A stretch of 52,233 bases of DNA, taken from Lichtheimia corymbifera B2541 (lineage: Eukaryota; Mucoromycota; Mucoromycetes; Mucorales; Lichtheimiaceae). A program made the translations under genes and the position numbers. The stretch covers positions 1 to 52,233 of the forward strand of contig JNEU01000605.1 in assembly GCA_000697475.1 (NCBI GenBank). Reading direction: 5' to 3'. The notes under the pieces were generated by a model. That model did no database searches. It was not told where the DNA came from and was given only the letters and a program-made list of their open reading frames with translations. Positions 1 through 11,829 of the stretch are shown here, piece after piece (positions within the stretch are counted from its first letter, which is position 1; the number at the start of each line of letters is the position of its first letter).

Positions 1-3000
1 CTGTTGCATTTGTGGGGCCTTCCGGTTCTGGCAAGTCGACCACGGTCCATCTCATTCAACGATTCTATGACCCAGTGGCTGGCCAAGTGCTTCTTGATGG
101 CCATGACTTGAAGGATATGAATGTAATGAATATACGCCATCATATTGGTGTTGTGAGTCAAGAGCCGGTCTTGTTCAACATGACGATTCGACAAAATCTG
201 TTGATGGGTGTTGACTATGAAGCATCACGTGAGGAGATTATTGAAGCATGCAAGCAAGCCAACTGCCATACCTTCATATCACAATTGCCCGATGGCTACG
301 ACACACTTGTTGGTGAAAAGGGAGGTATGCTTTCCGGTGGACAAAAGCAGCGTATTGCTATTGCACGAGCCATCCTTAAGAATCCCAGCATTTTGTTACT
401 TGACGAGGTACGTAAATTGTCGCGGCTTCTTTTCATGCAATACTGAACTCATCATCCGTTGTAACACCACCACCGCACAAAGGCAACATCAGCTCTTGAC
501 ACTCAATCCGAACGACTCGTACAACGTGCCCTCGATGCTGCTTCGGCTAATCGCACCAGTTTGGTGATTGCGCACAGACTCAGTACTATACGTAATTGCG
601 ATCTCATTTGCGTCATGCAGCAAGGTGATCTTGTGGAAAAGGGCACCCATGAAGAACTGTTGGCTTTGAACGGCGTCTATGCAGAGCTTGTCCGTAAACA
701 GAAAATCGCCACCAAGCAAGCAGGAGCCAATGAAGAGGATGAAGATGATATCGATGAGGAGGAAATGCTACGCAAGGAGACCGAAGAGCTATTGCAGCAG
801 CAAAAGAAGATTGAACAACTAGCCGAAGCTGAACGAGACAACAAATCAGATCATCTTGTGCGAATGAGTACTTTATCATCCATCGATGCCTTTGAGATCA
901 AACTTCGCAAGGAAAAAGAGGAACGCAAGCATCGCATGAAACAAAAGGCTCCCATTGGAAAGATCATTATGCAGATGAGACCCGAGTGGAAGTACATGGC
1001 TGTTGGTATCCTGGGTGCTGCTATCGCTGGTGCCGTATTCCCTTGTTTCTCTCTCATCTTTGCAAAGATCATCACAGTCATGATTCTCAATCCATCCAAT
1101 ACAGCTGCAGGTCCTATGGAAGGAGGTATGTATATATACTTTTGGTTGTTGTTTACGTTCATGATCGCTCACATGTACTATATGGTAGCCAATCTTTATG
1201 CCTTCGTCTTTGTCATGTTGGGTATCGCGTCCTTCTTTGCCTTCGCAGCACAGATTGCTTCATTTGAAGTCGCTGGTGAACTTTACACTGAACGGTTACG
1301 AGCTGCCGTGTTCCGCGCATATTGCAAGCAAGAAGTTGGATTTTTCGATCAAGATGAAAATAGCATGGGAGCCGTGACATCCAAACTTGCCTTCGATGCT
1401 AAGAATGTCAATGAACTTGTTACCAAGGTAATTAATCCTCGTGTGCATACATACCCCAACGAATCAATCATTGATGATGATATCATCTTTAGGTGTGGGG
1501 TGATGTGATGCAGCTGATTTCGACCGCTGTCACTGGTAAGGAACATTGGCTCATTCATATTATTGCTGTACTAAATCATGGTGCTAGGCTTGGTTATCGC
1601 GTTTGTTCAAAGCTGGACATTGACCTTGATTGTTATGTGTAAGTGATGGGATTATTGTTGCAGGTCGTCATCCCTCACTCATCGCATCTTGATTTATAGG
1701 TATGGGACCATTCATTGCTGCAGCTACGTACTATGAATCCAAAATCAGACGCGGATTTGAAGATGAGACAGCCAAGGCACATGAGCAAAGTGGCGAGGTT
1801 GCTGGTGAAGCCATCAAGGAAATCCGTACTGTGGCAGCTCTCAACAAACAAGCCCATTTCGAGTTGAGATTTGATCGTGCTCTGGAACATCCTCATCGAC
1901 TTGCCAAGCGTAAAGCCTATCTCTCATCCATTGGCTATGCACTCCAACAAGGCATCAACATGTACACCAACGCTGTCGCCTTTTATGCAGGTGTTCGATT
2001 GATTGACAATCGCTGGATCAATTTCGAGCAAATGATGATTGCAATGATGGCCGTGATTATTACAGCGTATCGTATCGTTCGCTTTTCTTGGGATCTTAAA
2101 AGTACCGTATACATGAGCTAATGGCTATCTCTTTTTTTCATTTAGTCAAGGTGTGGGTCGCTCATCAACATTTACAGCAACCTATGCCAAAGCCAAGAAT
2201 TCTGCTATTGCTGCTTTCGAGATATTGGAACGTCAATCACGTATCGATCCTGATGTTGAAGGCATTGAACCTGAATCGTCTACTATCCGTGGTGATCTTT
2301 CATTCAAGGAAATCACTTTTAGGTACGTCGTGGTATCATGGATACACATAAGATGGTATTATTGACATTATGATTTCAGATATCCTGCTCGACCTGATAT
2401 CCCTATTTTTGATGGTGACTTTAATCTCGAGGGCAAAAGTGGGCAAACCATCGCACTCGTTGGACCTTCGGGATGCGGTAAATCAACAACCATTAGCATG
2501 CTTCAACGCTGGTACGACCCGATTGACGGCACTGTACGACTGGATGATTACAACACCAAGAACTTTACCCTTCATAACCTACGCAGTCATATGAGTCTGG
2601 TGCAACAAGAACCTGTGTTGTTCGATATGACCATTGGAGAAAACGTCCGCTTCGGTGCACTCGAAGGTCAACAAGTCAGCCAAGAACAAGTAGAGGAAGC
2701 ATGTCGTGCTGCCAACATCCACAAGTTCATTTCCGAATTGCCTGATGCATATGATACAAGAGTAGGCGACAAGGGGTCTCAATTATCGGGTGGTCAAAAG
2801 CAACGCATTGCTATTGCACGTGCATTGATCCGGAAGCCGCGTGTGTTATTGTTGGATGAAGCAACATCAGCCCTTGACAGTGAATCCGAAAAGCTGGTTC
2901 AACAAGCCATTGACAATATCATCAGCGAAGGAGGTCGGACAACTTTGACTATAGCTCATCGCTTGTCTACTATACAGTCAGCAGATTTGATCTGTGTGAT

Positions 3001-3106
3001 CAAGGGTGGACGCGTTGTTGAGCAAGGCACTCATTGGGAGTTACTCAAACTTGATGCTGAGTATGCTGCTCTTGTTCGTCAACAATCACTGGAGGCAACC
3101 CATTAA
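1..3106 (+). CDS. ABC transporter, B family (P-glycoprotein/MDR type), 5' end outside window
   Basis: Exons <1-407, 483-1427, 1493-1535, 1588-1638, 1700-2066, 2146-2322, 2380-3106; all six introns have GT..AG ends and preserve the frame. What remains is the first nucleotide-binding domain (Walker [10 protein letters not shown], signature LSGGQKQR, Walker B ILLLDE split from ATSALD by intron 1), an acidic/charged linker ([10 protein letters not shown]), the second transmembrane domain, and the second NBD ([29 protein letters not shown]-loop AHRLST). The order NBD1-TMD2-NBD2 is that of full-size ABCB exporters, which move hydrophobic compounds or peptides across membranes using ATP. Only TMD1 and part of NBD1 are missing, because the window starts inside the gene. 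Both NBDs keep the residues needed for hydrolysis. Substrate cannot be told from sequence. Confidence 0.95.
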
Positions 3107-3520
3107 TAATAGCCACCCTTTTTTGTATTATTTACTCTTACACTTTCAATGTAATACACCTGATTTATTCATTCATTGTTACGCTTATCCACTGCATCAT
3201 GCATGTATTGTATGGTTAATGTCAAATGAAAAAATATGATGGGATAAAGACAAATATCGGAGTGCTCGCATTGGTATCCAGTAATTTAAAGGTTGCTGCT
3301 GTGTACCAGGCTGATATGTAGAAAGAAGAGGTAGTTCTTGATGTCGTGTCAGAAAAGTTCCCTGCGAAAAAGATCCATGCCAACGTGTATCCATGCCAAC
3401 GTAATAACTCATATAATCCATTAGTATGCAAATTGACACACTTTCTGTTTTATGCACTTGCCTTGATCAATACATATGTAAAGGTAGTATAACTCTCTTA
3501 CGTGATGGATGAAGGCAATA
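3107..3520. other. Intergenic, no gene seen
   Basis: AT-rich 3' flank of the ABC transporter gene. Only short open frames without family resemblance are present on either strand. Confidence 0.6.
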
Positions 3521-3698
3521 TAACCCGAACGCAGTGCTCAGAAGCCAACAGCGAGTTTGCCACCAGCTAAAGAGGACCTTTGTCTCAGCAAGGGTAGCTG
3601 GCTAGCGAAGCAAGTTAATCGCGGCGGGAAGCTATGCACCTTCCAAGCCCTTCAGTGCATAGAATCCGTCTGTCTCCTTTTGATCGGGCTAGCCACGT
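3521..3698 (+). repeat. 178-bp tandem duplication, copy 1
   Basis: Bases 3521-3698 recur at 3714-3891 with only two mismatches (at about 3528 and 3622) and a 15-bp unique gap, giving a period of 193 bp. The unit is more GC-rich than its surroundings and contains stems such as the GCTGGCTAGC region. It shows no recognisable protein or RNA family. The near identity implies a recent event. Confidence 0.9.
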
Positions 3699-3713
3699 CC
3701 TTCATCCCATCTA

Positions 3714-3891
3714 TAACCCGGACGCAGTGCTCAGAAGCCAACAGCGAGTTTGCCACCAGCTAAAGAGGACCTTTGTCTCAGCAAGGGTAGCTGGCTAGCG
3801 AAGCAGGTTAATCGCGGCGGGAAGCTATGCACCTTCCAAGCCCTTCAGTGCATAGAATCCGTCTGTCTCCTTTTGATCGGGCTAGCCACGT
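3714..3891 (+). repeat. 178-bp tandem duplication, copy 2
   Basis: Second copy of the 3521-3698 unit. In one frame this copy stays open past its end, through about 27 further codons, to a stop at 3969-3971. This could be a short coding exon or chance; nothing else supports translation. Confidence 0.9.
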
Positions 3892-4015
3892 TTTGGCAAT
3901 GGTTCACGCAAGAGAAGAAGAGTGAAAAAGTATTTGCTGATGACGCGGACTGGTTTATTGCTGAGTTTTAGAACGAATGGTGGTGCTGAGATGCCTGTGA
4001 TCCTCCTTCCTCCCA

Positions 4016-6214
4016 ATGCCGAACTTTAAAAAGCACGCGTTTCCACACAATGACGATCCAGCTAAACAGTACTTTTCACAACACGCCCCTGACAAGTGGG
4101 ATTTCATAGACTTTATCTTAAACTTTCCTACTTCCGACTATTCTCAAAAGGAACAACATGTGAAGACCTCGCTGCGCAAATATCTGGATGCTCTCCGTTG
4201 GATTCAGCAACACAACATTTGCCTTCCGTTGAGGAACCATGTCAAGGAATTACGTAAACGGTGGCAAAAGGTCTGTATAACTGCTATTTTAACATACATG
4301 GACTAGATACTAACAGTTATTATCAAGCTATCTAATCAGCAAGTGAAGGACATGTTGACCCCGTCAACCTCGCCTGGGAGCATATCTATACACGCAGACA
4401 ATATTGTGGCAGGAAACAAAAGCTCGATAGCAATTGGTATTGGCAAGTAAGTGCTAGACATTAGCGAGTTTTACTGTTATATTTACTATCATAGGTATCT
4501 TTAGCACATCGTTGGCTTTGAATGTTGCCCAAAAAGTAAGTGATAAGTTTGCTACTGTTAACCGTTTCTTGCTAATCCATGATATCATATCGCTTATAAG
4601 AGAGAAAGAGAGGACGAAGAGGAGCAAGAGGCGAATGACACCGCATCCTCGAATACGCCAGGAATGGACGCTGACGATGATGACAATGAACAAGAAGAAT
4701 ATGCTGATAATGAGAAAGAAGATGTTGAAGGTAAAAAGAACAAAGGTGTTCATCATTTCGCTATGCTAATGCGAGCGTGTAGTGTTGACATTGTGGGATG
4801 GATGGAGCGAAATATCTCAATCAAAGTGAAGACAACTCGGCATTTGACCAATACACGTAAGGGATTAAGACATTACTTGAAAGGCGTGATTTAATATTAT
4901 ATATAGGCCAGAAGCTAGCGGAGTCCTCTTGTGTGGAGACGGTGTTCATAAGCGAGAATCCATACCAAACGATCTGTATCAAGGAGTCCAAGCTGTTACC
5001 AGAAACGATCAAAACAAGAAAAAGCGCATCATGGGATCGAGGAAATTATAGAGAAACTCCTCGATGCGGTATGTAATCGTCATTATTGAAATTTTTATCT
5101 CTGACTGAAGGTTCTATGAATATTAGCCTACAATACACGAGCTTGACGAGGAAATTGCGAGTATACCAGTTAAAGAAGCTAAACCTGCGTTGAAGAACAA
5201 GCTGCTATTTGCTAAGGATGTATTCGGTACAATGTTAGTAACATCCCGTAACTTGCTTTATATTTCCTTGACTGATTTGTTATGTAATAGTGCCGGCAAT
5301 TTATACTCTGGAGTTGTGGATCCATCACATTCTGAAACCTCGTGGAATCAAGCAGTTCTATGGCCTGTGATGATTGCATGTACAAGGTACATCAGACGAG
5401 AGGACCAGGCAAATATGACATTCGTTCCAGGTGAAGAAGAACTGTATGCTATGACTACAGCGGGGCCGGCAGAATCAGGAGCACCATACTATGCCGATGG
5501 CGTTATGCGTATGACTCAAAAGAACAATATTGAAATATGTTTGCTTGAAACATCAAGGGCACAAAAAAAAGCATCCAACTCCAAGATTAGCTTCGATCAT
5601 CATAAAGGAATGTTTGCTCTGCTGTCAATGTTGAAACGCGTGGCAACGACATACAATTTGGCGACATATAAACAGCTGAGCAACCTTGAACTCTTATTTT
5701 TACATGCACATGGTATCTATTCCTTATCCATGTAGACCAACACTAACTCTTTCTATAGGTGATGCAATTCGAGTGTGGACGATGTCGACTCCTCAGCAAG
5801 GTGTTTATGTGATGAACAAGAAGCTTAAGATCCAAATGCCTACAAGTTTTAGTAACAAGGAGGATGAATTGCTATCATTTTTACAATCATGCTGGGAACT
5901 ATTGGTAAGATAATCTCCTTCCTTTTCTTCAAACTTTGTCTGATCTTGCGTACTAGCATTTGGTGATGGATACAGTGGATGCTTTGAAAGACTTGGAGGC
6001 TGGCCATCGCGAGAAAAAACGACAATATATATTCAATGATGAAGATCCACCTGTCGAACACATCCTCAGCAACATGGTTAATCCGAAAATCCTGAAGATC
6101 ACCGAAAAACGCAATGCCAAGGATACTGCCGATGACGGTCCAAGGAGTTCTCCGTTTGCCCCGCATAGCAGCAGCTATTCTTCAAATTCAGATTCAGATT
6201 GTCAAGCATATTAG
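4016..6214 (+). pseudogene. Multi-exon hypothetical gene, probably decayed, mucoralean-type family
   Basis: Consistent exons can be drawn at 4016-4270, 4340-4446, 4505-4535, 4601-4730, 4783-4856, 4907-5068, 5127-5712, 5759-5904 and 5957-6214. The first four and last three join in frame. Within 4783-4856 the frame must shift once (near 4824, short A run) and within 4907-5068 once more (near 5011-5025, A run) to keep both sides open, so the present copy would not make a full protein. Visible parts: a basic N-terminus with WDFIDFILNFP, a very acidic stretch encoded at 4601-4730 (DADDDDNEQEE), and the best-preserved segment at 5300-5700 with YYADGVM, EICLLETSRA and DHHKGMFALLSMLK. The overall style resembles large hypothetical families I associate with Mucoromycota. 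Function unknown. Sequencing error in the A runs is the alternative to decay. Confidence 0.5.
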
Positions 6215-6798
6215 ATTTTATATTTGACATATTGTCAGTGTTTTGTTTGCATATTCTTGTTTTGCCATGATAGCGTGTGCATATAAATGATGAAATGTTA
6301 CCATGAAGTACTAGTAGTTAAAGCACAGAACATCTAAAAAAGCTTATTTGTCATACTCTGGCATTGCGATAAATATGTGTGTTCGGTGGAGTTGACCTCC
6401 TTTATTACATCAGCCACGTTTCCCATAAGCCTATAGATGTATAGGAAACCTTAATCTCTCAAGTGAAGCACACTATTGGGATATCATTTGCATGTGATAG
6501 ATCCACCACATCAAGCATATTATTCCTCATCCGGCGCTTTATTATTGCGATTAGGTTATGACGTGAAGAGCACAAGAAGAAATTAGGGGGCGCAGGTTAG
6601 GGTAATTAAAAGTAATTGCGCGCAATATACATTAAGGTAGTTTCTATGTATCACCAATGATGGAGGATGGTAACCGGCATTTGAAGGCGAGAGAGTGGAC
6701 CCAAGGTTTAAAAAGAGCGTGCAGCGGCTGTGCAACCACCCTTGTTCTCATTTTTCTGCATGCTTGCAAATCCTTCCAACGGCGTTTTCATATCCTGA
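6215..6798. other. Intergenic, no gene seen
   Basis: Separates the decayed gene from the fucosyltransferase-like gene and should hold the latter's promoter. No ORF or repeat I can support. Confidence 0.55.
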
Positions 6799-8325
6799 AT
6801 GCTGGAGCAACTCATGAACAGAATGGACGGTGCTGTCCGATCCTCAAGGATATCGCCACGCATGTTACGTCGTCTCAGCAAGCATCAGCGCATCATTGCC
6901 ACTCTAATTGTTGTCCTGGCTGGCTTTTCTCTTTTGGCGTCCATGTCGTTTACTTCCACCTTGCCTCTCAGCAGCGATTCAGATACCACCATAGCACTAC
7001 ACAGCAAACGACCATCAGACAACGAACGTTATCTTGCCTACTTGCCTCATTCTGGCTTGTCGAATCAGCGAATTGAGTTGGCCAACGCGTTGGTACTTGC
7101 AGCACTACTCGATCGTACACTTATTGTACCGCCAGCCTTTCTTGGAACGGTGGTTGGATGGATGAAGCAGGATCAGCTGTATGAACATCTTGGATGGCTT
7201 ACAGACGACAGTATCGACTATGAGTACGAGTGTCGACCTCCTACACCGGGTGATTTGGGATCCTACATTGTCAAGAGTCGTTGCATTGAATATCATCGAT
7301 TTGCAGTCATTCATTGGACCACTTTACACGACTTGGAGCATGCTGTGGCTCCTTTTGTGCGTATCCGTTTCCAGGATAAGGTATCGCTGGATCAGTTGCA
7401 GGAGGATTTGGGTATTGGCCCCGACGAGACCTATGTGCATACCGATGAGCATATCTACGATTGGCGATTATACGAGGATCGAGCAGAAGCAAAGCGATTG
7501 ATTACTACCGGCACCAACTATTTCGATTCATTTGCTGGAAGGCGTTACTTTAAGGTGTATACATTGGATCATTGGCGAAAACGGCCTGAAAAGTTATTGC
7601 AATTGGGTGGCATTTTTGGCAGCACACGAATGTCGTTAGTCAACCCAAAGTATTTGGCACTTCGAGAACGGATCACACAGGCATTGCATTATCGACGTGA
7701 CACTCCCATTGGTGAAACAGCACAAAACATTGTTCGTTATTTGGGTGGTGAAGGAACCTTTGTGGGCGTCCATTTTCGTACTGGTGATAGTCCTTTCCGC
7801 AAGCAGCTTAGACACAACATGGATATGTTTGCAGAGGGCATGGCTGAATTGACACACGCCAATATATCATTACCGATATCAGAGAACATCACAGAGGATG
7901 ATGATGATAGCATCGATGAGGACAAGCGTATCCAGCTACTGCCTCCATATGAAGGATTACACCGTCCCCCATGGTCAACGATATGCCGTCCAGTGCCAGC
8001 TGATAAGAATACACCTATCGTGTCGGGTACAAGCACCAACATTTATATTGCTACTGATCACCGTGATCCACGTGGATACAAGAGCCAATTGTCGCCATGG
8101 TTTGAGACTTTTCCTTGTACCGTCACCCTCAACGATTTACCCGAGTACTTGTTTGCACCTCTCGATCGCCTTCACGATCACATTGTCCCTGGCAAACCCC
8201 TTCGATCCTTTTTGATACCAATTGTTGATGCCATGGTTGCTGCTCATGCTCGTCAAGTATTCACTACACCTCGTTCAACATATTCCAGATACATTAGCGA
8301 GATGAACCAAGCTTGGATCCATTGA
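6799..8325 (+). CDS. O-fucosyltransferase-like type II membrane protein
   Basis: Intronless, 508 residues. A short basic cytosolic tail (RRLSKHQR) precedes one hydrophobic anchor at residues about 31-51, then a long lumenal region, the topology of a Golgi/ER glycosyltransferase. LAYLPHSGLSNQRIELANAL near residue 80 and HFRTGD at 325-330 match the beginning and the nucleotide-sugar-binding Arg motif of the GDP-fucose protein O-fucosyltransferase superfamily (PF10250). An acidic insert (EDDDDSIDED) lies near residue 370. ATG at 6799 is chosen because it directly precedes the basic tail and anchor. By inference it transfers a sugar, perhaps fucose, to secreted proteins or cell-wall glycans; acceptor unknown. 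It converges with the cornichon gene. Confidence 0.8.
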   Translation: MLEQLMNRMDGAVRSSRISPRMLRRLSKHQRIIATLIVVLAGFSLLASMSFTSTLPLSSDSDTTIALHSKRPSDNERYLAYLPHSGLSNQRIELANALVLAALLDRTLIVPPAFLGTVVGWMKQDQLYEHLGWLTDDSIDYEYECRPPTPGDLGSYIVKSRCIEYHRFAVIHWTTLHDLEHAVAPFVRIRFQDKVSLDQLQEDLGIGPDETYVHTDEHIYDWRLYEDRAEAKRLITTGTNYFDSFAGRRYFKVYTLDHWRKRPEKLLQLGGIFGSTRMSLVNPKYLALRERITQALHYRRDTPIGETAQNIVRYLGGEGTFVGVHFRTGDSPFRKQLRHNMDMFAEGMAELTHANISLPISENITEDDDDSIDEDKRIQLLPPYEGLHRPPWSTICRPVPADKNTPIVSGTSTNIYIATDHRDPRGYKSQLSPWFETFPCTVTLNDLPEYLFAPLDRLHDHIVPGKPLRSFLIPIVDAMVAAHARQVFTTPRSTYSRYISEMNQAWIH

Positions 8326-8493
8326 TGATGATACTATACTATTATAACTCATTCATTGCATGTAAATAATACTTTCCTCCTCCTCCTTCCCATCCCCCCT
8401 TGAATCCCGTCCCATATTGTAAAATCTAGACATTAAAAGGGTATATATTGACATCCGCTACATAAGCAAAAAGTACATGAATGTGGGATAAAA

Positions 8494-9145
8494 CTAGTCG
8501 GCGGCGATTAAAGCGACAATCATGGAATACAAGTAGTAGAAAAAGCACTATATGCAATGCACGTTAATCTCTTGTACGTATACATACAGAGTCACTTGGC
8601 TTACGATGAGGTAAAATGCGAGCTTGATAAAACATTCCTTCTTTTGCTGAGATATGGTACGAAAGATTTCGGTTGCATCATACATGTGTCGACTTTGCGT
8701 GACCCTAATACATATAATTCATGCAAGTTGAGCGTTCCTTCATTCAACAACAGCAGGAAATGATGATAACTATACTTACTTTTGAACATTGAATGCCACC
8801 AGTGGAAGGTTCAATAGCATGGATAACCAGCTGCCATTCACCAAAAACATAAAGAACAAGAACGCATGAGCACCCATCTCGGGAAGGACAAACTATTATG
8901 CATCCAGCATCATCAGTGATATGCCACTTTTACACTCTTTCTACTTGCCTGGTTGAGCTTGTTGCAAAGGTCAATGGGGTTAATGTAGTCGCATTCCAGA
9001 TCAGAAAACATGATTACCTATAGAGAACGTGTTAGCTGTAAAGAAGAAGAATAAAGGGGTGATAGCTTACAAAAAAGACCATTACAAATAGCAGCAAAGC
9101 TGCCATGATAACGGCGAAAAGAAACAAGAGTGCTTCACTTGGCAT
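8494..9145 (-). CDS. ERV14: Cornichon/Erv14 family ER cargo receptor
   Basis: Five small exons on the minus strand: 9145-9071, 9017-8949, 8892-8780, 8704-8605, 8547-8494, giving 136 residues (yeast Erv14 has 138). The frame closes exactly across all junctions. Hallmarks in order: first membrane helix, SDLECDYINPIDLCNKLNQ (cornichon signature DLE-DYINPIDLC), PEMGAHAFLFFMFLVNGSW, LLNLPLVAFNV, YDATEIFRT and KKECFIKLAFYLI, and a last helix ending ALIAAD. Intron 2 (8893-8948) has a GC donor, CAG|GCAAGT. Erv14/cornichon proteins load transmembrane cargo into COPII vesicles at the ER. No exon is long enough to stand out alone, so the gene is easy to miss. Three transmembrane spans expected. Confidence 0.93.
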
Positions 9146-9328
9146 GGTTTGGTAGATAGAGAAAAGATACTTTTTCGAGAAAGAGCAGACGACGACGCGT
9201 GTGAAGGAACTCATGGTTACCCCTCGTGACTTTTGACAAAGATGATCAACCCCCTCAGCTCATTTGCATAAGATAGAATGATTTTACACACAATGCAGGA
9301 GGATGTTTTTTATTGGGACATGTCAAAC

Positions 9329-11402
9329 TTAATGATGGAAGAGACGAAGGGAAGTATGTACAAGAACCATATCATTAGCATCAGCAGCAGCAATAACAGC
9401 GTCATCTTGGACGGAACCAGAAGCAGCGGCAATGTACTTGACACCAGAGCGGTAGGCACGGAAAACGTTGTCCGAGAAGGGGAAGAAAGCATCGGATGAA
9501 ACAACGGTATCCTTGAGCTCCTTCATCCATTCCTTACGCTCTTCAGCGGTCAATGGCTCGGGCAAGGTGTTAAAGTTCTCCTCCCACATCTTGCGTTCTT
9601 CACCTTCACCAATTTGATCAATCACATACAAATCAATGGCATTGGACTTGTCGGCACGCTTGGCAGTCTTTTTGAAATCGAAAGCAAGAACCTTGGGATG
9701 GTGACGCAACCACCAGTTGTCAGCCTTATCACCAGCAAGACGAGTGCAGTGGATACGGGATTGCTGACCAGCACCAAGACCAATGACCATACCATTCTTG
9801 GCATAGCAAACAGAGTTGGATTGAGTATACTTTAAGGCAATGGTAGCAACAATCAAATCTCTGACAGCAGATTCGGGAAGCTATATATAAACATAGGTTA
9901 GCTTGGTTAAATAATCCCCTTCCCTCTTTACGTACATTCTTGTTCTTGGTAACAACGTTGGTGAACAATGACTTGTCAATCTTGTAGGTGTTACGCTTTT
10001 GTTCCATGTAAAGACCATAGACTTGACGGGTTTCTTGTTCAGAGGGCTCATAATTGGGATCCATTTGAAGGACAACATACTTGCCACCCTTCTTGGCCTT
10101 GAGGACTTCAAGAGCTTCAGGTTCGAAATCAGGAGCAATGACACCATCAGAGACTTCACGGGAGATGATCTTTGCAGTAGCAAGATCAACCTTGTCCGAA
10201 AGAGCAATAAAGTCACCAAAGGATGACATACGATCAGCACCACGAGCACGAGCATAAGCAGTAGCAAGAGGAGTCAAAGGCAACTTGAGATCATCCACTT
10301 GATACACCTTCTTTTCAACATCCGAAAGAGGGACACCAATGGCAGCACCAGCGGGTGAGACGTGCTTGAAAGAGGCAGCAGCAGGAAGACCAGTAGCCTC
10401 CTTAAGCTCCTTGACAAGAGCCCATGAGTTGAGAGCATCCAAAAAGTTGATGTAACCGGGAGAACCAGAAAGAGGAGTCACAGGCAACTTGCCTTCCTTG
10501 ACGTAGATCTGAGCAGGCTTTTGATGGGGGTTGGCACCATAACGAAGAGGAAGCATGGAGACACCTTGAGCATATTCCTTGCGGAAATAGTTGGAGATAG
10601 CCTCATCATAATCAGCAGTGTGGCTGAATGCCTAAAGAGTAAATAAAATGTCATGTCAATAATGTGATCCTATGCATTGCATTGCATGATATACCTTCAA
10701 AGCAAGGGTGTTACGGGTTTCTTGGGTAACTTGACCAGCCTTGAGCTCTTCAATGACCTTGTTGTAGTCCTTGGGATCGGAAACGATAGAAACACGGGCA
10801 TGGTTCTTGGCAGCTGCACGAAGAAGAGTGACACCACCTAAAAAAATGGCGTGTAATGTGTCAGTAACAACAACAACCCCGCATGATTCACATCCCCGCT
10901 AGACTCACCGATATCGATCTCCTCAACAGCTTGGGGGATAGTAACATCAGGCTTGGCAACGGTTTCCTTGAAGGGGTACAAGTTGCAGACAACAATGTCG
11001 ATCTTTTCAATATGTTGTTCAGCCAAATCCTTGTCATCGCTTTCAATGTTACGGGCCAAGATACCACCGTGGACAGCAGGATGAAGCGTCTTGACACGAC
11101 CACCCAACATTTCGGGAGCCTTGGTGATATCCGAGACGTCACTTTGAACGAGTAACGTTAAAAAAACACATGCTTGTTGTGATGTTGTTGTTGTTGTCTT
11201 TACCCAATAGGGATACCAGCATTGCGGATAAGCTTAGCGGTACCACCAGAACCGAGCAAGCGTACGTTCAACGCGTGAAGTTGCTGAGCAAACTCGACCA
11301 ACCCGGTCTTGTCATAGACGGAGAGAATGGCTATTCCATAACCCAGTCAATGTACGCTCTCCATTGTACCATGAATGAATACCAACCGATCTTTTGCGAC
11401 AT
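9329..11402 (-). CDS. ATIC: Bifunctional AICAR transformylase / IMP cyclohydrolase
   Basis: Six exons: 11402-11387 (16 nt, MSQKI plus one base), 11330-11204, 11141-10909, 10837-10695, 10631-9936, 9880-9329; 588 residues, as in other eukaryotic ATIC/Ade16-Ade17 proteins. The N-terminal IMP cyclohydrolase domain has [21 protein letters not shown] and [20 protein letters not shown]. The C-terminal transformylase domain has [11 protein letters not shown] and catalytic KHVSPAGAA (K262-H263). The enzyme catalyses the last two steps of de novo purine synthesis: formylation of AICAR by 10-formyl-THF, then ring closure to IMP, in the cytosol. The tiny first exon is supported by its AUG, frame and the following [13 protein letters not shown] match, though its donor GTTGGT is not consensus. 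Confidence 0.95.
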
Positions 11403-11829
11403 GGCGTGTCAAAAAAGTGGGTGAAAAAGTGAGACAAAGGTGGAAGGATATTGACTCTCAACTGCTCCGGATCCTTTTCAACAATTGGTGACTGCTGATC
11501 TACAATCTTTTTCATATACAAAGACGATCCAATGTGTGTCATATCCCCCTGCCCCAGTTGTCGGTATCTTATTATGCATAGGAGGGGATCCGTCATTGTC
11601 ACCACCCAGCATGGTTCATTATCATCATATTTATTCACTCGAAACAAAGAAAGGCTCCTTTATAGTAGAATGCACCACCAAAAGAACAATCATTTGAATA
11701 AAAACACGATTTCAAATACACGCAATTTGAAGCTCTTGTTGTATGGGGATTACAAGTGGGTGGTATTTACAAAGCGTGATGTATGCATGGTGTGTGTGTG
11801 TGTATGTATCTACAGGTCGATGCTCTTTT
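11403..11829. other. Intergenic between ATIC and SANT-domain gene
   Basis: Contains the ATIC promoter and the 3' end of the SANT gene, with a short TG run near 11790. No gene seen. Confidence 0.55.

Noticed and set aside
5227..5290. Possible 64-bp intron (gtacaa..taatag) in the decayed gene
   Set aside because: Removing it breaks an otherwise open frame that continues for more than 130 codons.
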